Below, piece after piece: positions 12,743 through 24,808 of a stretch of DNA of 64,000 bases. The position numbers and the translations under genes were made by a program. Within the stretch, counting starts at the first letter, position 1; the number at the start of each line of letters is the position of its first letter. The notes beneath the pieces are model-generated. The model searched no databases. It had not been told where the DNA came from and saw only the letters and a program-made list of their open reading frames with translations. Source of the stretch: Trichoplax sp. H2 (lineage: Eukaryota; Placozoa; Uniplacotomia; Trichoplacea); the NCBI GenBank assembly GCA_003344405.1, contig NOWV01000057.1, positions 359,879-423,878 of the forward strand. Direction: 5' to 3'.

Positions 12743-13762
12743 TCATTGAAGCCTAAAGTTTACTGCTGTTGTTTGGAGATTAGGATTATGAGCTACCACT
12801 TGAATTTTTCTGTTATTTTGCTTTAGCAATAATTTCCTTATGAGGTCGTATGACTTATTTCTGATATTTGTATCAAACTTCAAATAGAGATATGGATTTA
12901 TGACACTTATACCCGTGGTTATATCGTATGAAAGAAAAGCTAGAAAATAGTAAGAACAATTTTCATGGAATAACTTTCGAAGCGATTTTTGGGTAAAGGC
13001 TATACCTAAGCTTGTTGCAAAGTAAGGCCAAGTCAGAAGTAAGAGAGAAGTTGTAAAGTAAACCAGAACTTTTACTTGCTTGCTCTTTTTAAATTCTTCT
13101 TCTTGTTTCTTTTCAATGGTTACTTTTCCTGGTCTTACATGATTTTTTAAGTAGTCAATAATTTTCCAGTAAGTGTATGCTAAGATAGATGAAGGAATGA
13201 TGAATAGCCATACGGTACTCAGAATGAAATAGATTGAAGTTGCGGTATTAACTTTTATAAAATCGCAAAATTTAGGTTGATCAGGATATGTATCCATTAA
13301 AATAAGTATAGGAGCACAGACTGACATAGCAATAGTAACAATCATTATTTGTCCAATAAGTACTATTTTAGTTCTATGTGTCTGATAATATCGGATCGAT
13401 GATTTTACAGTTACAAAATATCTATCAACGCTGATTAAACACAGAGTAAGAATTGAAGTTCCATACGATACAAGTACGATATAAACTAAAATACGACATA
13501 ATAATCGACCTGTTTCATATTTAAAGTCTACTGCAATAAATAAAAGATAGCCAAAGCTAGCTATTAATGTTATGATAATATCTGATACAACTGATACACG
13601 AATTAAATTGTAAGTAATTTTATGAAAGTAGGCGAATTTAATCATAACGTAGAATATAAATAAATTAGTTAAAAAGCCAACGGCAAAAAGTGGTATTGCA
13701 GCTATAGAGGCATAACTGTTGATAATTATAAAGTCAATGCTGATGTTAGATTTATTAGCCAT
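12743..13762 (-). CDS. Class A GPCR, intronless, subfamily B
   Basis: 339-aa receptor in one exon. The start ATG gives MANKSNIS with two overlapping glycosylation possibilities. Marks: TM1 Asn (FLTNLFIFY), TM2 Asp (VVSDII), TM3 Cys (LLCR), DRY in SVDRYFVTVKS (the following Pro is replaced by Ser), ECL2 TYPDQPKFCDF, TM5 Pro (IIPSS), NHVRPG, a Glu/Lys-rich ICL3 (KKQEEEFKKSK), TM6 TWPYFATS, and TM7 NPYLYLKFD. The C-terminal tail is longer than in most neighbours, about 45 residues after TM7, and ends NFRLQ. The gene stands alone, with 3-4 kb of empty sequence on each side. Ligand unknown. Confidence 0.95.
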   Translation of the reverse strand: MANKSNISIDFIIINSYASIAAIPLFAVGFLTNLFIFYVMIKFAYFHKITYNLIRVSVVSDIIITLIASFGYLLFIAVDFKYETGRLLCRILVYIVLVSYGTSILTLCLISVDRYFVTVKSSIRYYQTHRTKIVLIGQIMIVTIAMSVCAPILILMDTYPDQPKFCDFIKVNTATSIYFILSTVWLFIIPSSILAYTYWKIIDYLKNHVRPGKVTIEKKQEEEFKKSKQVKVLVYFTTSLLLLTWPYFATSLGIAFTQKSLRKLFHENCSYYFLAFLSYDITTGISVINPYLYLKFDTNIRNKSYDLIRKLLLKQNNRKIQVVAHNPNLQTTAVNFRLQ

Positions 13763-16230
13763 TTTTAAGAGAGTTTTAAATCGCCGCCGAAGAAATGTTA
13801 CATTAAAGATCGGATAATAAATATAAATTCAGATTATGCGTATATGATACATAGGAGATTTAACTTTTTGTCTTCCAGTGCTGATCTTTATAATTGTTAT
13901 ATGAACAATCTAATTTTGAATTACAAATAAACAATATACAGAATGCTCATAATGGATCAAACTAGACTGATTGTCACCTAAAACTAAAGATGGCAAACAA
14001 ATTTTTATAATAATAGTAATGAATGTGCATATTGTACGGTGCATTGATTAATGTATCTCTGATCTGCTGTGTCCGTTAATAATCCAAAATAGGTAACTTT
14101 TCTAAACGTAGAATCTATAAGTACAAAGCAAATTTTATAAATCAAAACAAAATTGACAAATTTGTGATATTCCACGAGTTAATTTCATCATTAGATCACA
14201 TATACCGAATACTTTATTAATTGAGGACAAGCCCTTGATTTGATATTGTCCTTATTATTGTATGAGTAGTGAGAACTTATATTTACCGTAAACTAGCGCC
14301 AGCTACGGAATAAGTATTAAAACAATACTAAGATAACATTAAAAGGTTGATTTTATTTCTGCAGTATCTGTTTATTTGTCTGATAAATCAGGAGGTTATT
14401 TTGCATGACTAAATGAGTAGAAGTTATTAAACAATAGCTGGTGTCAAATTTTCTTCTCATAAATATCCGACTGATGCTTTCTATGATCCGGCCGGAAATT
14501 TCTATCTAGGCAGTTAACGTCTTGATGTCATAGGTCAAACGTACAGCAGCACTTGTTCTTCTGCAATGAAGCCGTAATTGCGGTATTTTGAATCTATATT
14601 GCCACATTCACAAGTCTAAAATAAGCTGAAAGAGGTCTGTAGAAATCAGACTGACAGCAGAATAAGTAATACATTATGTTATATAGTAGTATAAAGTAAT
14701 ATTAGTAAGTCTCTTATAACATTTTGTAATTTAGCCAAAAATCGTAGTTAATATTTTCGTGTAGTTGTTGGTCACCATATTCTAGCCTTAAACTGCTGTG
14801 CGACTTGTTGTCTCAGTTGTTTGAAATATTAAGTAGACGCAGATTTCCTGAATGCAGATTTTAATGATCCATAAATTGGTTTAAATTCTTAAAATGTTCT
14901 AATATCAAAAAAGTATTTTATTGAAAATTATATCCTTTGTGTTACAATGAATCAATGTTGATTATTTCTCTTTGAACTGTTATCCTGATCTGCTCCAATA
15001 ATAATGTATCAATGAGGTATTAAATAAATACATCCAGTTTTTCATAAATAACTTATTAATTTTACGTTTATTAGATAGATTTTCAACACTCAATAGTCAA
15101 ATTTATCACGTTTCACTTTCATGAACGGTTACGTTAAGTACAATATTTATTTAATTCGTCTCACTTGCGGCTTTTAACTTTCTAAACTAATAAATCTCTT
15201 TTAATATTTCAATTACCAATGTAATTTTAATTATGCGAACGAATTAATGAGCTTAACTTTAAATATTTCAAGTCGGAAAGACCGTAAGCGTAGGTACAAG
15301 AGCTCATTTGAAGATTACTTTATCTAAATAATTTACAAACATAAATTCTTATCGGCTATCATTATTATGTATTTTATAAGCATGTTGGTAAAGTATAGTC
15401 TACAAAATTTAGAACATTGACTGGATTATTGTCTTATAAGACAGCAAGAGTAATTTCATATCTATATATGCAAATATCTAATAACAATGGAAAAGAAACG
15501 AAAAGCTTTATTTGGTACAATGGAATAGACATCATTGGCATAATTTAGCAGAACCCACGCTTTTTCTGCAGAACTATTGGCCATGATTATAAAAATTACA
15601 GACATACATATACTATAAAATATTAGTACTAATCTTCAATAGCCCTTTTCTTTATGTAAGAGTTAAACGAATGAATTCTTTGCTATTTTATCGTAGCCAG
15701 TAATAAATTTTTTTTAAATCATTAGTATAACTTGCACTATTTGATTCAAAAAAAGGAAATAGCAGTTTTACTAGTAATTGTACTAAAAAATTGTAATGTT
15801 AGTCTTACTAGTCTTAATATTATTAAAAACTGCATAAAACCTACCAGATATAAGAACCAAAACTTAATTTACGACATATATCATGATATATATACGCTGT
15901 AAATCGTGGAAATCCAGTATATGGATTAAAGTTTTATATGTATTCGCTTTAGTAAATCTGATAAAATGAATTGAATGGAACCTGATATAATGCATAAATA
16001 TATTATAATTACACTCATTACATTAATTTTCAGATGCCTGACAAAAAAGAGTGTGTCAGTGTAGCGCAGCTTAGAAATACATTTATACTTTTTTCAAAGT
16101 CTACATACTAAGCACTAAGCAATTAATTTTCGTTTCATAATATCTGACTAACAAAACTAAGTTTTAGAGAATTTCGACAGAAAGAACGGTATCAAACTGC
16201 TGTACTCATACATTGTATCTCTATCTGCGA
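13763..16230. other. Intergenic, no gene seen
   Basis: About 2.5 kb of AT-rich DNA with no ORF of note and no recognised repeat. Confidence 0.5.
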
Positions 16231-17187
16231 CTAATTAGTTGCATTACGGTACCTTCGGAAGTGGAGCCGAAAAATTTTTTGAATTTTTTGTCTAATGTTG
16301 GCGTCATAGGCGTAGTACAAATAGGGATTTAAAATACATATAAGGATATGACTACAGGTCAGGAAAAAAGTTATCAGATAAACGGAAGTAAATTTAAATT
16401 TTAAATTAAGATACGAATTTTCATCAAAGGAATGAATAATCAAAGTAATAAACTGCGGTAATATTGAAATTGTGTAAGATGATCCAATAATAATCATCAT
16501 TTTCGTGAAAGCTCTCTTTAACTGAAGATCTTGATATTGTTTCGGTAAAATCATACCCGGTCGTACATGATTCTTCACAGTCTTAAGTATTTTCGCGTAA
16601 GTTATGATCATAAAGACCGTTGGTATAACGTAAAAAGTTATGAATATACAAGCCATATAAGTTCGTAATGGTGGGCTCTTATAATATATATCGCAATGAA
16701 GAGATCAATGTGGTCTGTATATAACATAAACCACCGCTGGCACTGCCACTATCATGCTGATTGCTAAGGATAAAATAATATAACTAAGTACGAATTGTGC
16801 TTTATATTCCTGATACCATACAGAAAAAGGCTTGACTAAAGCGTAATATCGATCCATGCACATTAAAGATAGTAGCAAGCTTCTAACAGCCATCGACATG
16901 ATAGCAACAAACATAAATATTTGACAAGCAGTAGAACCATATTTTAGGCTAGGTACGACCAGTACAGCACTGAAAGAGAAAATTATTGTCGTTAATAGTA
17001 ATATCAAGTCTTGTACCAGCAATAGTAAAATGGTGAAGTAGGACAAAGTTTGTAATTTTCGACTAAAAATAATAATGTAAACTATTATTCCATTAAGGAA
17101 AAATCCAGTAATTTTAATAGGTATAGTACTTAAAACCAGAAAGGTATTGATAGTAGTTATGTTACTAAGAGAATTATTATAATCCAT
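16231..17187 (-). pseudogene. Class A GPCR with one in-frame TGA, otherwise intact (subfamily A)
   Basis: The reading frame from ATG 17187 to the stop at 16231 is 319 codons long and open except for TGA at 16705-16707 (codon 161), inside the second extracellular loop just before the conserved SLHCD. Both halves are in the same frame, so no indel is needed to join them. Visible marks are NNS and NIT sequons, TM1 Asn (FFLNGIIVY), TM2 Asp (LVQDLI), TM3 Cys (TACQ), CMDRYYALVKP, TM5 FYVIPTVFM, NHVRPG, and TM7 NPYLYYAYD. TM6 reads ISILPQF, so the usual Trp before Pro is absent. A product stopped at codon 160 would keep only TM1-TM4. Likely a very recent pseudogene or a segregating null allele; a sequencing error or stop readthrough are the alternatives. 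Confidence 0.85.
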
Positions 17188-20176
17188 TTTTTCCTTTTCG
17201 ATGATGCCGTTTACAACTTGAAAAGAAGGATAATAAATTACTGAAAACTGATGCTAGTGAGTGTTTATTGATTGATATCTTTTAATAAGCTAGTTATGAA
17301 CTACTAGTAACAACTTAGTCCGTCAGAAGTCTGTGGAATTGAAAATTTTAGGGCTTGAATAAATAATAGTGATTCACGCGATATAATTTACTATTCATGG
17401 TAGCCAATAAATAAATATCGACAATGTAATAATTCTTCAGCTCGATATAGACAGTAGCATACTGGATTCAAGATTTATTTTGACATGGTATTTCTTTTTG
17501 AAAATGATAGGAATTCTTCAGTTTGGAAGTGGTTTTATTGTAGGCGCTGTAATAAAACTAAACACACTTTAGTTGATAATAGCTTCAATTGAAGCAATCG
17601 CTAAAAATAAAGGACTTTCAAAAATTTCAGAAAATACCCAGTGTGTTTTTAATCAAGATTGTTGTATGTGACGGACATTTATGACGCTGTAAACTAATAG
17701 ACAATAGCTTTTTGTCACTGATTTTAACGATCTGATTATCATACAGAAATAAACTAATTTCTTTATGTATTCCTCACTTATCTAATTTATGACACCTTAA
17801 GGAAGTAATTAACTATATTAAATAACGAAATTCAGAGAAATTACTTAATATGACACAAAACTAAATTGTACTAGAATGATTAATAGTTCAATAAGAGGAT
17901 TTTCTATTGTGGTAATTGCATTAATTTCAAGAATTAAGTATGTATTTATATGTAGTTTAAGATTTATAAGTATGCGTTATTTATTCTCAAATCTTTCTTA
18001 GTATTCATTAAATCTTAAACATGTTGAGTCTCATAATTTCTATTGTACTTTATATTTGATTTGAAAGTTTTTTGACTTTTCTTCATTTCTCGTTTGCACA
18101 TCTAATAAGATTAACTTCAACAATATCTAATTAAGACTGGGCGTAGATGTAAGGGTGATGTAAACGATCGTAGCACGTACTTTATCTACTGTTTAGATCT
18201 AATGTTTCTATGCAAAGGTTCTATGATAAGCTAATGCAACTTAAGTATCGCAATTTAAACAAGTTATTTAGTGTAACAGCACTATCATATCATGTTGACC
18301 AGACTTAGCTACAAAGGGTAGGCTTGCGATAATATTTTAAAAGCGACTTTGACCAATAGGAAAGGTTACAAAGTATTTAAAGAAAATATCGGTAAAATAT
18401 ATCTAGAATCTTCAGAGGGTAGCCTAGAAAAGGTGCACTTGTAGTTATTTTTTATATTACCGCTACTCAGTGTTCATATTCTTAATGAACTAGAATAAAG
18501 TCGCTAGCAAGCTAAGATAATGGAATTGTGCATACTGTTCAAATTCCTATCAAATTATAGTGAACAGTAAGTCAAACGAAGAAAAGTAAAGAAATTAATG
18601 ATTCATTGATTAGCTAAGATATGGAATAGTGGCTGAATGGATTTTCTAAATTATTATATGAGCTATTGCTTGTGGAGCTATAAATTTTAATAAAATTCCT
18701 AACCTTAAATGCTGACGCATCCAAAATGTTTCATTCAGGAATTTATAGAAAGATCGATCTAATCCTGTAAATTACAGTATTTCTACGAGGTATTCATTGT
18801 TCCTTCAACTACAGCTTTAACAGGATTTTCTGTAGATTATTCATTTATAATATTCAATCAATCAAAAGCATTGCTAATTTTACACAGAATTCAGGGGTAG
18901 CGATCAAGGTTAATTACAGTACTGCAATACTTAATATCTATATAGGAAAGGAAACGAGTTCAAATTTAGGAATTGACAAATATAATCACAATAGAAATTA
19001 CCACGTTCTATGAAATTCATTATTAGGAATTAAACAAACTTAAAAAGAGCGGTCAGTTGATGAGCAACGATAACAAATTTATTTATATACTAATTGTTTG
19101 TTGCTCTCCGCGACATCTAACTACTCTGGCAATCTCATCAATAGAAGATTTCTACCGTTGCAAAATTAATTATTAGCAAATCGATGTGTTAAAGTAAGAA
19201 GATGATTATGAAACCAAACCTATAATGGACCTTTATCAAGAACATTAACGACTAGAAATTGTTTTAGATAGTCAAATAGCTTAGGTAAGAGCAACAAAGA
19301 TCTGAAATTTGCTGAAATGATTATGATTTGATAAATTTAGCATTTTAGTGAAAAAAACTGTAATAAATCCGATAGAGCCACCACGCTATATTCTTTGTTA
19401 CTAATTTTAAGGTAATTCATAACTATTCCATTGTTATTCACTATGTAATTTTATATCAATGATCGATTTGATAAATTTGTTGCATTTCATCTTCTGACCT
19501 ATCAGATTTTATTAAATAAATAAATAATTATCTTGCCATACAAACATTTGAAAATATGCAGATATCGTAGTTTAATCAGCGTTATAAATTGAAAGAAACT
19601 TACAGTATATGGGCAATAACATAGGGTTAGCAAGATAAAACTATCTTTATTCATATTGATTGCATCATATACGAGTTTAATGCAATCTTGCCAATCAATT
19701 CTTACTATTTTGATCTAATGATATACTTGTATGAGCTTATGAGTAACCTTTAGGAGGAGGCATACTATCAGTAACCACTTGTACTAATAGTTGGAGTACC
19801 CAAAATTCTCTTAGTTGAAAAGTATTATCCACTGGTAACATAAAAGCACACTATGCATGAATAATGAGCAATGCGTACATTATGTAGTGATATAAAATAA
19901 TGATGATAAAAACTTCCAGTATATATAATACAATATATTTTTATACAGTTTTAGAGTGATTAGGAAGTTAATCGTATCATTCCATCTATAAATAGTAAAT
20001 CTTTAAAAGTGATTTCGATAATTAAAATGAGGAATTTTCATTTTCTTTTATACTGTTATAAAACTTGCGCAAAAGCCAATATACATCGCTAAAACCTTAC
20101 GTTACTATGCAGAATTTGATAGATGCACAAATTCTGTAAGCGCAATAATAAACTTTAGCACGGTACTATTTGTATG
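17188..20176. other. Intergenic, no gene seen
   Basis: About 3 kb of AT-rich DNA with dense stops in all frames and no recognised repeat or RNA gene. Confidence 0.5.
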
Positions 20177-20293
20177 ATAATGTCACGGCACGAACTACCG
20201 CGAAGAAATAGCTATCTAAATTTGGGTAATATAATATAGTGATATTATATTACAACTAGTTATTTACGATAGGAATTACTCTAATTATAAATG
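20177..20293 (+). repeat. Segment shared, inverted, with 62981-63099
   Basis: The sequence around gaactaccgcgaagaaatagctatctaaattt and the following TA-rich stretch recurs on the opposite strand at 62981-63099. In both places it abuts the TGTTACAGTAAAT end of the second LTR family. It may be internal sequence next to a 3' LTR, or a chromosomal flank that was duplicated. Confidence 0.65.
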
Positions 20294-20442
20294 TGTTACA
20301 GTAAATTTAATGCTGTGCTGTAATGTGTACTGAAATGATTCTGTGAATGGACATATTGTAGTCCGACTGTGAAAAATTAGTTAGTAGATCACAAGTATTT
20401 TTATAAGATAACTCGTGAATGTTAGCTGCTGTAGAAGGGTAT
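20294..20442 (+). mobile_element. LTR family 2, truncated 5' part
   Basis: It begins TGTTACAGTAAAT and matches the complement of 62613-62980 over about 150 bp, including the shared stretches CTGAAATGATTCTG, GACTGTGAAAAATTAG and GTAGAAGGGTAT. It stops abruptly at 20442, where the family 1 LTR begins in the opposite orientation, so it looks like a nested insertion. The expected continuation (TATA box, AATAAA) is not clearly recoverable beyond 21072. Confidence 0.7.
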
Positions 20443-21072
20443 TGTCACAAAACAGCTTTGTAACAAGATAACGCAATATACGATCAATAAGTCAATTCCT
20501 TGAACCACGTGTCAAGGAACGATATCTGCACTATCACGAACACTTTTGCTCTACTAGCAGACTACACAAAGACTTAAACGCCTCGTATTTTACGTTAAAC
20601 ACTAAGTTGGACAATTCTCTTTATTTCACGATATACTGCATTTATATACTACTCCTCAATAGTTCATGAGTCATAGTTAATACAATTAACATTAGAATCA
20701 TTTACTGAATTAGATATTAATTTTAGCTACTGCTCCCTTAATGCAGACAACAGTATTTACAAACATAGACATGTAATGACTAATACAGAATAGTCAGATT
20801 ACGATATGTCCTATCACGGAACATTTCCATGATAACTTACAGTCTACCATAAGTAAATTACAATCACAATGATTCGAACTGTAAGCAGATGATTTGCATT
20901 CCCTATTATAACTATTAATTTCAGTATGTGTATAAGTGTCACTGTCATAAAAAGTCAGTGCTATATTAAAACACAGTATATCCAAATTAGAAGTTAACTA
21001 AATAAGGATAGTCTCACAGAATTATCCTAACATAGTTATTTCTACTGTAATACAGTATTTAACACTGTAAAA
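20443..21072 (-). mobile_element. Solo LTR, family 1, copy A
   Basis: About 630 bp and nearly identical, in reverse complement, to the copies at 29130 and 31125. Its ends are TGTCACAAAACAG on the plus strand and CACTGTAAAA (normally CACTGTAACA). Inside are the complement of TATATAAATG and an AATAAAG poly(A) signal. A 63-codon minus frame at 20794-20985 recurs in the sister copies, but only because they are copies of the same repeat; it has no protein-like features. No clear target duplication is seen, and the copy interrupts the family 2 LTR on its left. Confidence 0.85.
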
Positions 21073-21729
21073 AATGGCCATATAGTATCACAATAAATTC
21101 GTAATGGCCCCAAGTCTAAATTTATCTCATGACTTCACCCATAAGCCTTTTTGTTTCTTAATTATATTAAGTTGAGAACTATGTAAACGTGATTATGTCA
21201 TTGATTTAGAAATGTACAATCGTATAAGAAACATTAATGTTGTGAGAATTTTTTAAATACGATTAAGTAGATTTTTACAACTTTTGTACCGAAATTATTC
21301 GTTTTCCTATAGATGCAGATATTGACAACGGTATTTTATGATAGACTATTTGGTGATTTAGACTTCATTTTTACATAAATTCGCGTACTTTAGGTCGTTG
21401 AAAAGTACAGGCAATATAAGTAGATAGGTAAACAACCTATGATCTCTTACTAGCTAAGAGATGGGAATTATTAAAATTCCTTGTCTAATAAAGTGTAACT
21501 AATTACTCAAATTGCAGTTAAAAGTAAATTAGGCATAGGTTTTAAGACAATCTAACGCTATAAACTACTAAATATTAAAGAAATGAATATTTTAGATATA
21601 TAAAGTTATATGAAGTTCAGCAACGAGAATTTGTGTCGTTAAATTCAGCTATCTTACTATCACATTGATCCTAACTACTATCTACAATAAAGTATTCTCT
21701 TTTCTTAAGCTCCAAGTGCAATTCTCTGC

Positions 21730-22304
21730 ATGACAACTAAAACCACATTATCTGACCCTTCGAACCCTCCATCACAATTGGCGACGAGGATGGGATCCTC
21801 ATTCAAAGCTTTTCCTGGTCCGTATGATATTAACTCAGATTCGTGGTTAATATATAACAAGCAATTCGAAAATTTCCTGAAGGGAAACTACGTTGACGAT
21901 GGAATAGCTCTTCACTTATTTTTGACATTAGTTGGGGCTGACACTACAATGTAGCCACTAGTTATGCTAACCCAACTGCACCTGAAAATTGCACACTAGA
22001 CGAACTGCTGGCGATGCTTACGAAACATTTTGTGCCTAGCAAACTTATGCATACGGAACGCTATCGATTCTAGACTAATGTGCAAAGAGATGGAGAATCC
22101 ATTCCTAACTACTTTGCCAGAATTCGAAACTTAGCTACCAGTTGCGAATTTGAAGCCTCCTCGCTTCAAACAAATTTGTTGGATGCCTTCATACTGGGGC
22201 TACGTGATATACTCACAGTAAGAAAATTCTTGCTAGAAAGAAATCTAAGGCAGAAAACGGCGGTATTTATAGTTACAGCATTAGAACACATGCAAAAAAC
22301 ATGA
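21730..22304 (+). pseudogene. gag: Broken gag fragment of a Ty3/gypsy-type LTR retrotransposon
   Basis: Gag would form the capsid of the element's intracellular particle. The first open piece (21730-21954, ATG start) has the usual gag N-terminal pattern, an FPGPYDINSDSW-like stretch followed by a segment that in this family reads as a capsid helix. A second piece runs in another frame to 22304 and contains GESIPNYFARIRNLA and CEFE, the pattern seen in invertebrate gypsy Gag. The frame changes near 21945, and there is an in-frame TAG at 22071-22073. No zinc knuckle, protease or polymerase follows, so only a capsid-domain remnant is left. The base composition is less AT-rich than its surroundings. 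Assigned by sequence pattern, not by database search. Confidence 0.8.
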
Positions 22305-22913
22305 TTGTAGGATTAGATATAAAATATACCATAACAGGTTATAGAATAGCAGATGATAGTAGAAAATAGCAAGGACTGTAATAACTAAATGTAGTAAGCC
22401 ATATTTGAATGTAGAGCGAACAAACTGTAAATGTGTCTGTATTTAATAGCAATACAAAATATCTATATTTAAGAGTAGATTACAGTAACAGTACAATCAA
22501 AATACACTACACTTACTTACAATAGTAAATGTTAAACCAGGTAGAAAGAGACAAAGTTAATAAATGAAACAAGCAATTATTTCATTGTTATTCACAAGAA
22601 ATTATTATATATTTCAAGAAATCAGTAAGAACAGAACAACACAATAAACAATTTTGCTGCCATCCTTTTTGCAGTAAGTTGCTCAGTAAATGTCGTTAAG
22701 CTTTCTAATCTTTACATAAATCTCGTGGAAAAGTAGTTATAAGCTAGTAAACGTTGTATAGGATTTTAAAACTAAATGGCCTCGTTTAAATAGCATAAAG
22801 GCATCTGGGAAAATTTCATTATTGGCTGAAAACAAATAAATTTCGTGATATTATATCGAAATAACGCTACCCTACTTTCATTTTTTTCTGGGCTAGCGAT
22901 AATTAAATTAAGT
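22305..22913. other. Intergenic, no gene seen
   Basis: AT-rich 3' flank of the receptor beginning at 22914. No pol, integrase or LTR is visible downstream of the gag remnant. Confidence 0.5.
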
Positions 22914-23978
22914 TCAGAGCAGAATATCTTCACTAGGAGAATTATAAAGAATAAACCTGTTCGGCTGAACTGCATTTGTATGGCCAGTTACTACTGAATC
23001 ACGATTAATTTCTTGAACTAAATTGTGTTTGTAATGCATTAGTTTTCTTAACATTTTTAAGGATTTTTTTCTAACATTTTGATCAAATTGTAAATATAAA
23101 AATGGATTGATCACGGCAATGCCCACTGTTGACGAAAATGAAGCAAATGCTAAAATATACAAAATTATATGAATTTTTCCGATTTGCCGCATTGATTTGC
23201 CTGTAATAGCCATGCCAATGCCAGTAGCAAAGAAAGGCCAGGTGCTCAACAAGAATGATGCCGTGATAATAATTAGAGCTTTTATAAATTTCTTCTTTCT
23301 AAGTTGGTCGTCTTCTCGGTTAGCATTTGTTATATTGCCTGGCCTAACGTAGTGTATTTGATGATTAATAATGCTACCATAACAGAATATCAAAATTCTT
23401 GAAGGAATTAAGTACATAACGATTGCCATGGATATTAAATATATAGATTGTTGTAGATTAACATTAGCATAATCGCAAAGTTCTGTATCATCAGCATATA
23501 CATTATTAAACCAAGCAGCTGGTAAATTAATTCCGATGGCAATAATAACTGAAACAATTTGTGCTATCACAAGAAATCGATTCTTGTGCTTCCTGTACAA
23601 CTGTGAATGCGGTTTTATAATGGCAAAGTATCTATCGACGCTTATCATGCTCAAGGTAAAAACTGATACCGTATAGGAAGTTACCACAATATAGAAAAAG
23701 ATTCGACATAGATAGCCACCAACGAAATAACTATTGTCGAAGGCAGTTATAAATGTGAAACCAAGAACCGCGGTAAAGGTTGATATTATATCAGAAATAA
23801 TCGTTACTCGAATTAGATAATACGTCACCTTGTAAAAATATGAATCTTTAGTGATTACATACAGCACGAAAATATTCGCCAGTATTCCGACTGTTAAAAC
23901 TGGAATAGCTGCTATGACTGCATAACCATTAATGGTAGAAAATATGCTTTTATGATCATGATTACTAGAGTTATTCAT
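22914..23978 (-). CDS. Class A GPCR, intronless, subfamily B
   Basis: 354-aa receptor, the longest in the array, in one exon. The N-terminus starts MNNSSNHDHK with an NSS sequon. Marks: TM1 Asn (GILANIFVLY), TM2 Asp (IISDIIS), TM3 Cys (YLCR), SVDRYFAIIKP, ECL2 VYADDTELCDY, TM5 Pro (YLIPS), HYVRPG, basic ICL3 end (LRKKKFIKALIII), TM6 STWPFFATGIGMAITGKS, and TM7 NPFLYLQFD. After TM7 comes a tail of about 55 residues with a basic start (RKKSLKMLRKL), longer than in sister receptors, and several Ser/Thr that could be phosphorylated. It groups with the receptors at 27280, 32964 and 7620. Ligand unknown. Confidence 0.95.
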   Translation of the reverse strand: MNNSSNHDHKSIFSTINGYAVIAAIPVLTVGILANIFVLYVITKDSYFYKVTYYLIRVTIISDIISTFTAVLGFTFITAFDNSYFVGGYLCRIFFYIVVTSYTVSVFTLSMISVDRYFAIIKPHSQLYRKHKNRFLVIAQIVSVIIAIGINLPAAWFNNVYADDTELCDYANVNLQQSIYLISMAIVMYLIPSRILIFCYGSIINHQIHYVRPGNITNANREDDQLRKKKFIKALIIITASFLLSTWPFFATGIGMAITGKSMRQIGKIHIILYILAFASFSSTVGIAVINPFLYLQFDQNVRKKSLKMLRKLMHYKHNLVQEINRDSVVTGHTNAVQPNRFILYNSPSEDILL

Positions 23979-24607
23979 GAATATATTAAATGAATGATTT
24001 CGTCGTAGTCGAGGTACAAATACCAGCCAATTAGCTGATGCACTTAATAATTAAAATGATTCCACGACAAGTATGTGTTATTTTCAGTATATGAAGTTAA
24101 TTTGAGATGTTATGTGAACGATTCGTTTCAAAACTATGATTTCATACTCATCCATACACGAAGGAATCAAACATAACAGTAAACTCGTTGGTCGACCAAA
24201 AGTGAATTGTATGAAAGATGTAACTGGAAGTTACGGATAAGTGTTTAATTCCAGCAATTTTAATTAATTTAATTAATGATATGATAAAGATAATGAATTT
24301 AAATTAAGCTAAAATAATGAAAATAGAAAAACTATTTATTACGTAGATGAATAATTAGATAAATTTGTCATTTGTAATACTTGTCTGGTGATGATTGTTT
24401 GACAATAAACTTTACTGGGAAAATAAAACAATATTTTATCGAGTTCAAACACAAACTTACAACGACAACATCAATACAATTTTATTTTTTGAAATTACTG
24501 TCAAAACAAATACAATATAATAGTGATAAAAGCATTTTACTTAAAATTATGATGATTTCATAAGGGACTATTATTACTGATTGTCTCAAAGTGACTTACC
24601 CTAACTA
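23979..24607. other. Intergenic, 5' flank of receptor
   Basis: AT-rich upstream flank. The plus frame at 24381-24563 has no recognisable domain. Confidence 0.45.
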
Positions 24608-24808
24608 ATTGTTACCTTATTTTCATCAGATAATATGCTTTGGTATTTGTTGAAATACCGTTACCTATGACGTTATACGTGTTACTGTTCAGTATTTAGA
24701 ATCGTAATGTAGGTAGACATCAGGGAGGACAAACCTGACAGTGAGCTCATGATGTTAATATTCTGTAATAGTACCTTTTTTCTCGTTACAAATTTTGAAT
24801 TGTAACAT
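24608..24808 (+). repeat. Dispersed repeat, partner at 60968-61310
   Basis: It shares in the same orientation ttattttcatcagataata, aatgtaggtagacatc(g)ggg and a cgttacaaattttga-like end with 60968-61310. The copy at 61 kb has about 110-140 bp more in the middle. The nature of the element is not identified; it has no coding capacity. Confidence 0.65.

Noticed and set aside
16705-16707. TGA as a selenocysteine codon
   Set aside because: No family member has Cys or Sec at this position, and I see no SECIS-like reason to expect recoding. A nonsense mutation is simpler.
20870-20900. B-box-like TTCGAATC as part of a tRNA gene
   Set aside because: It lies inside the LTR, with no A box at the right distance and no cloverleaf.
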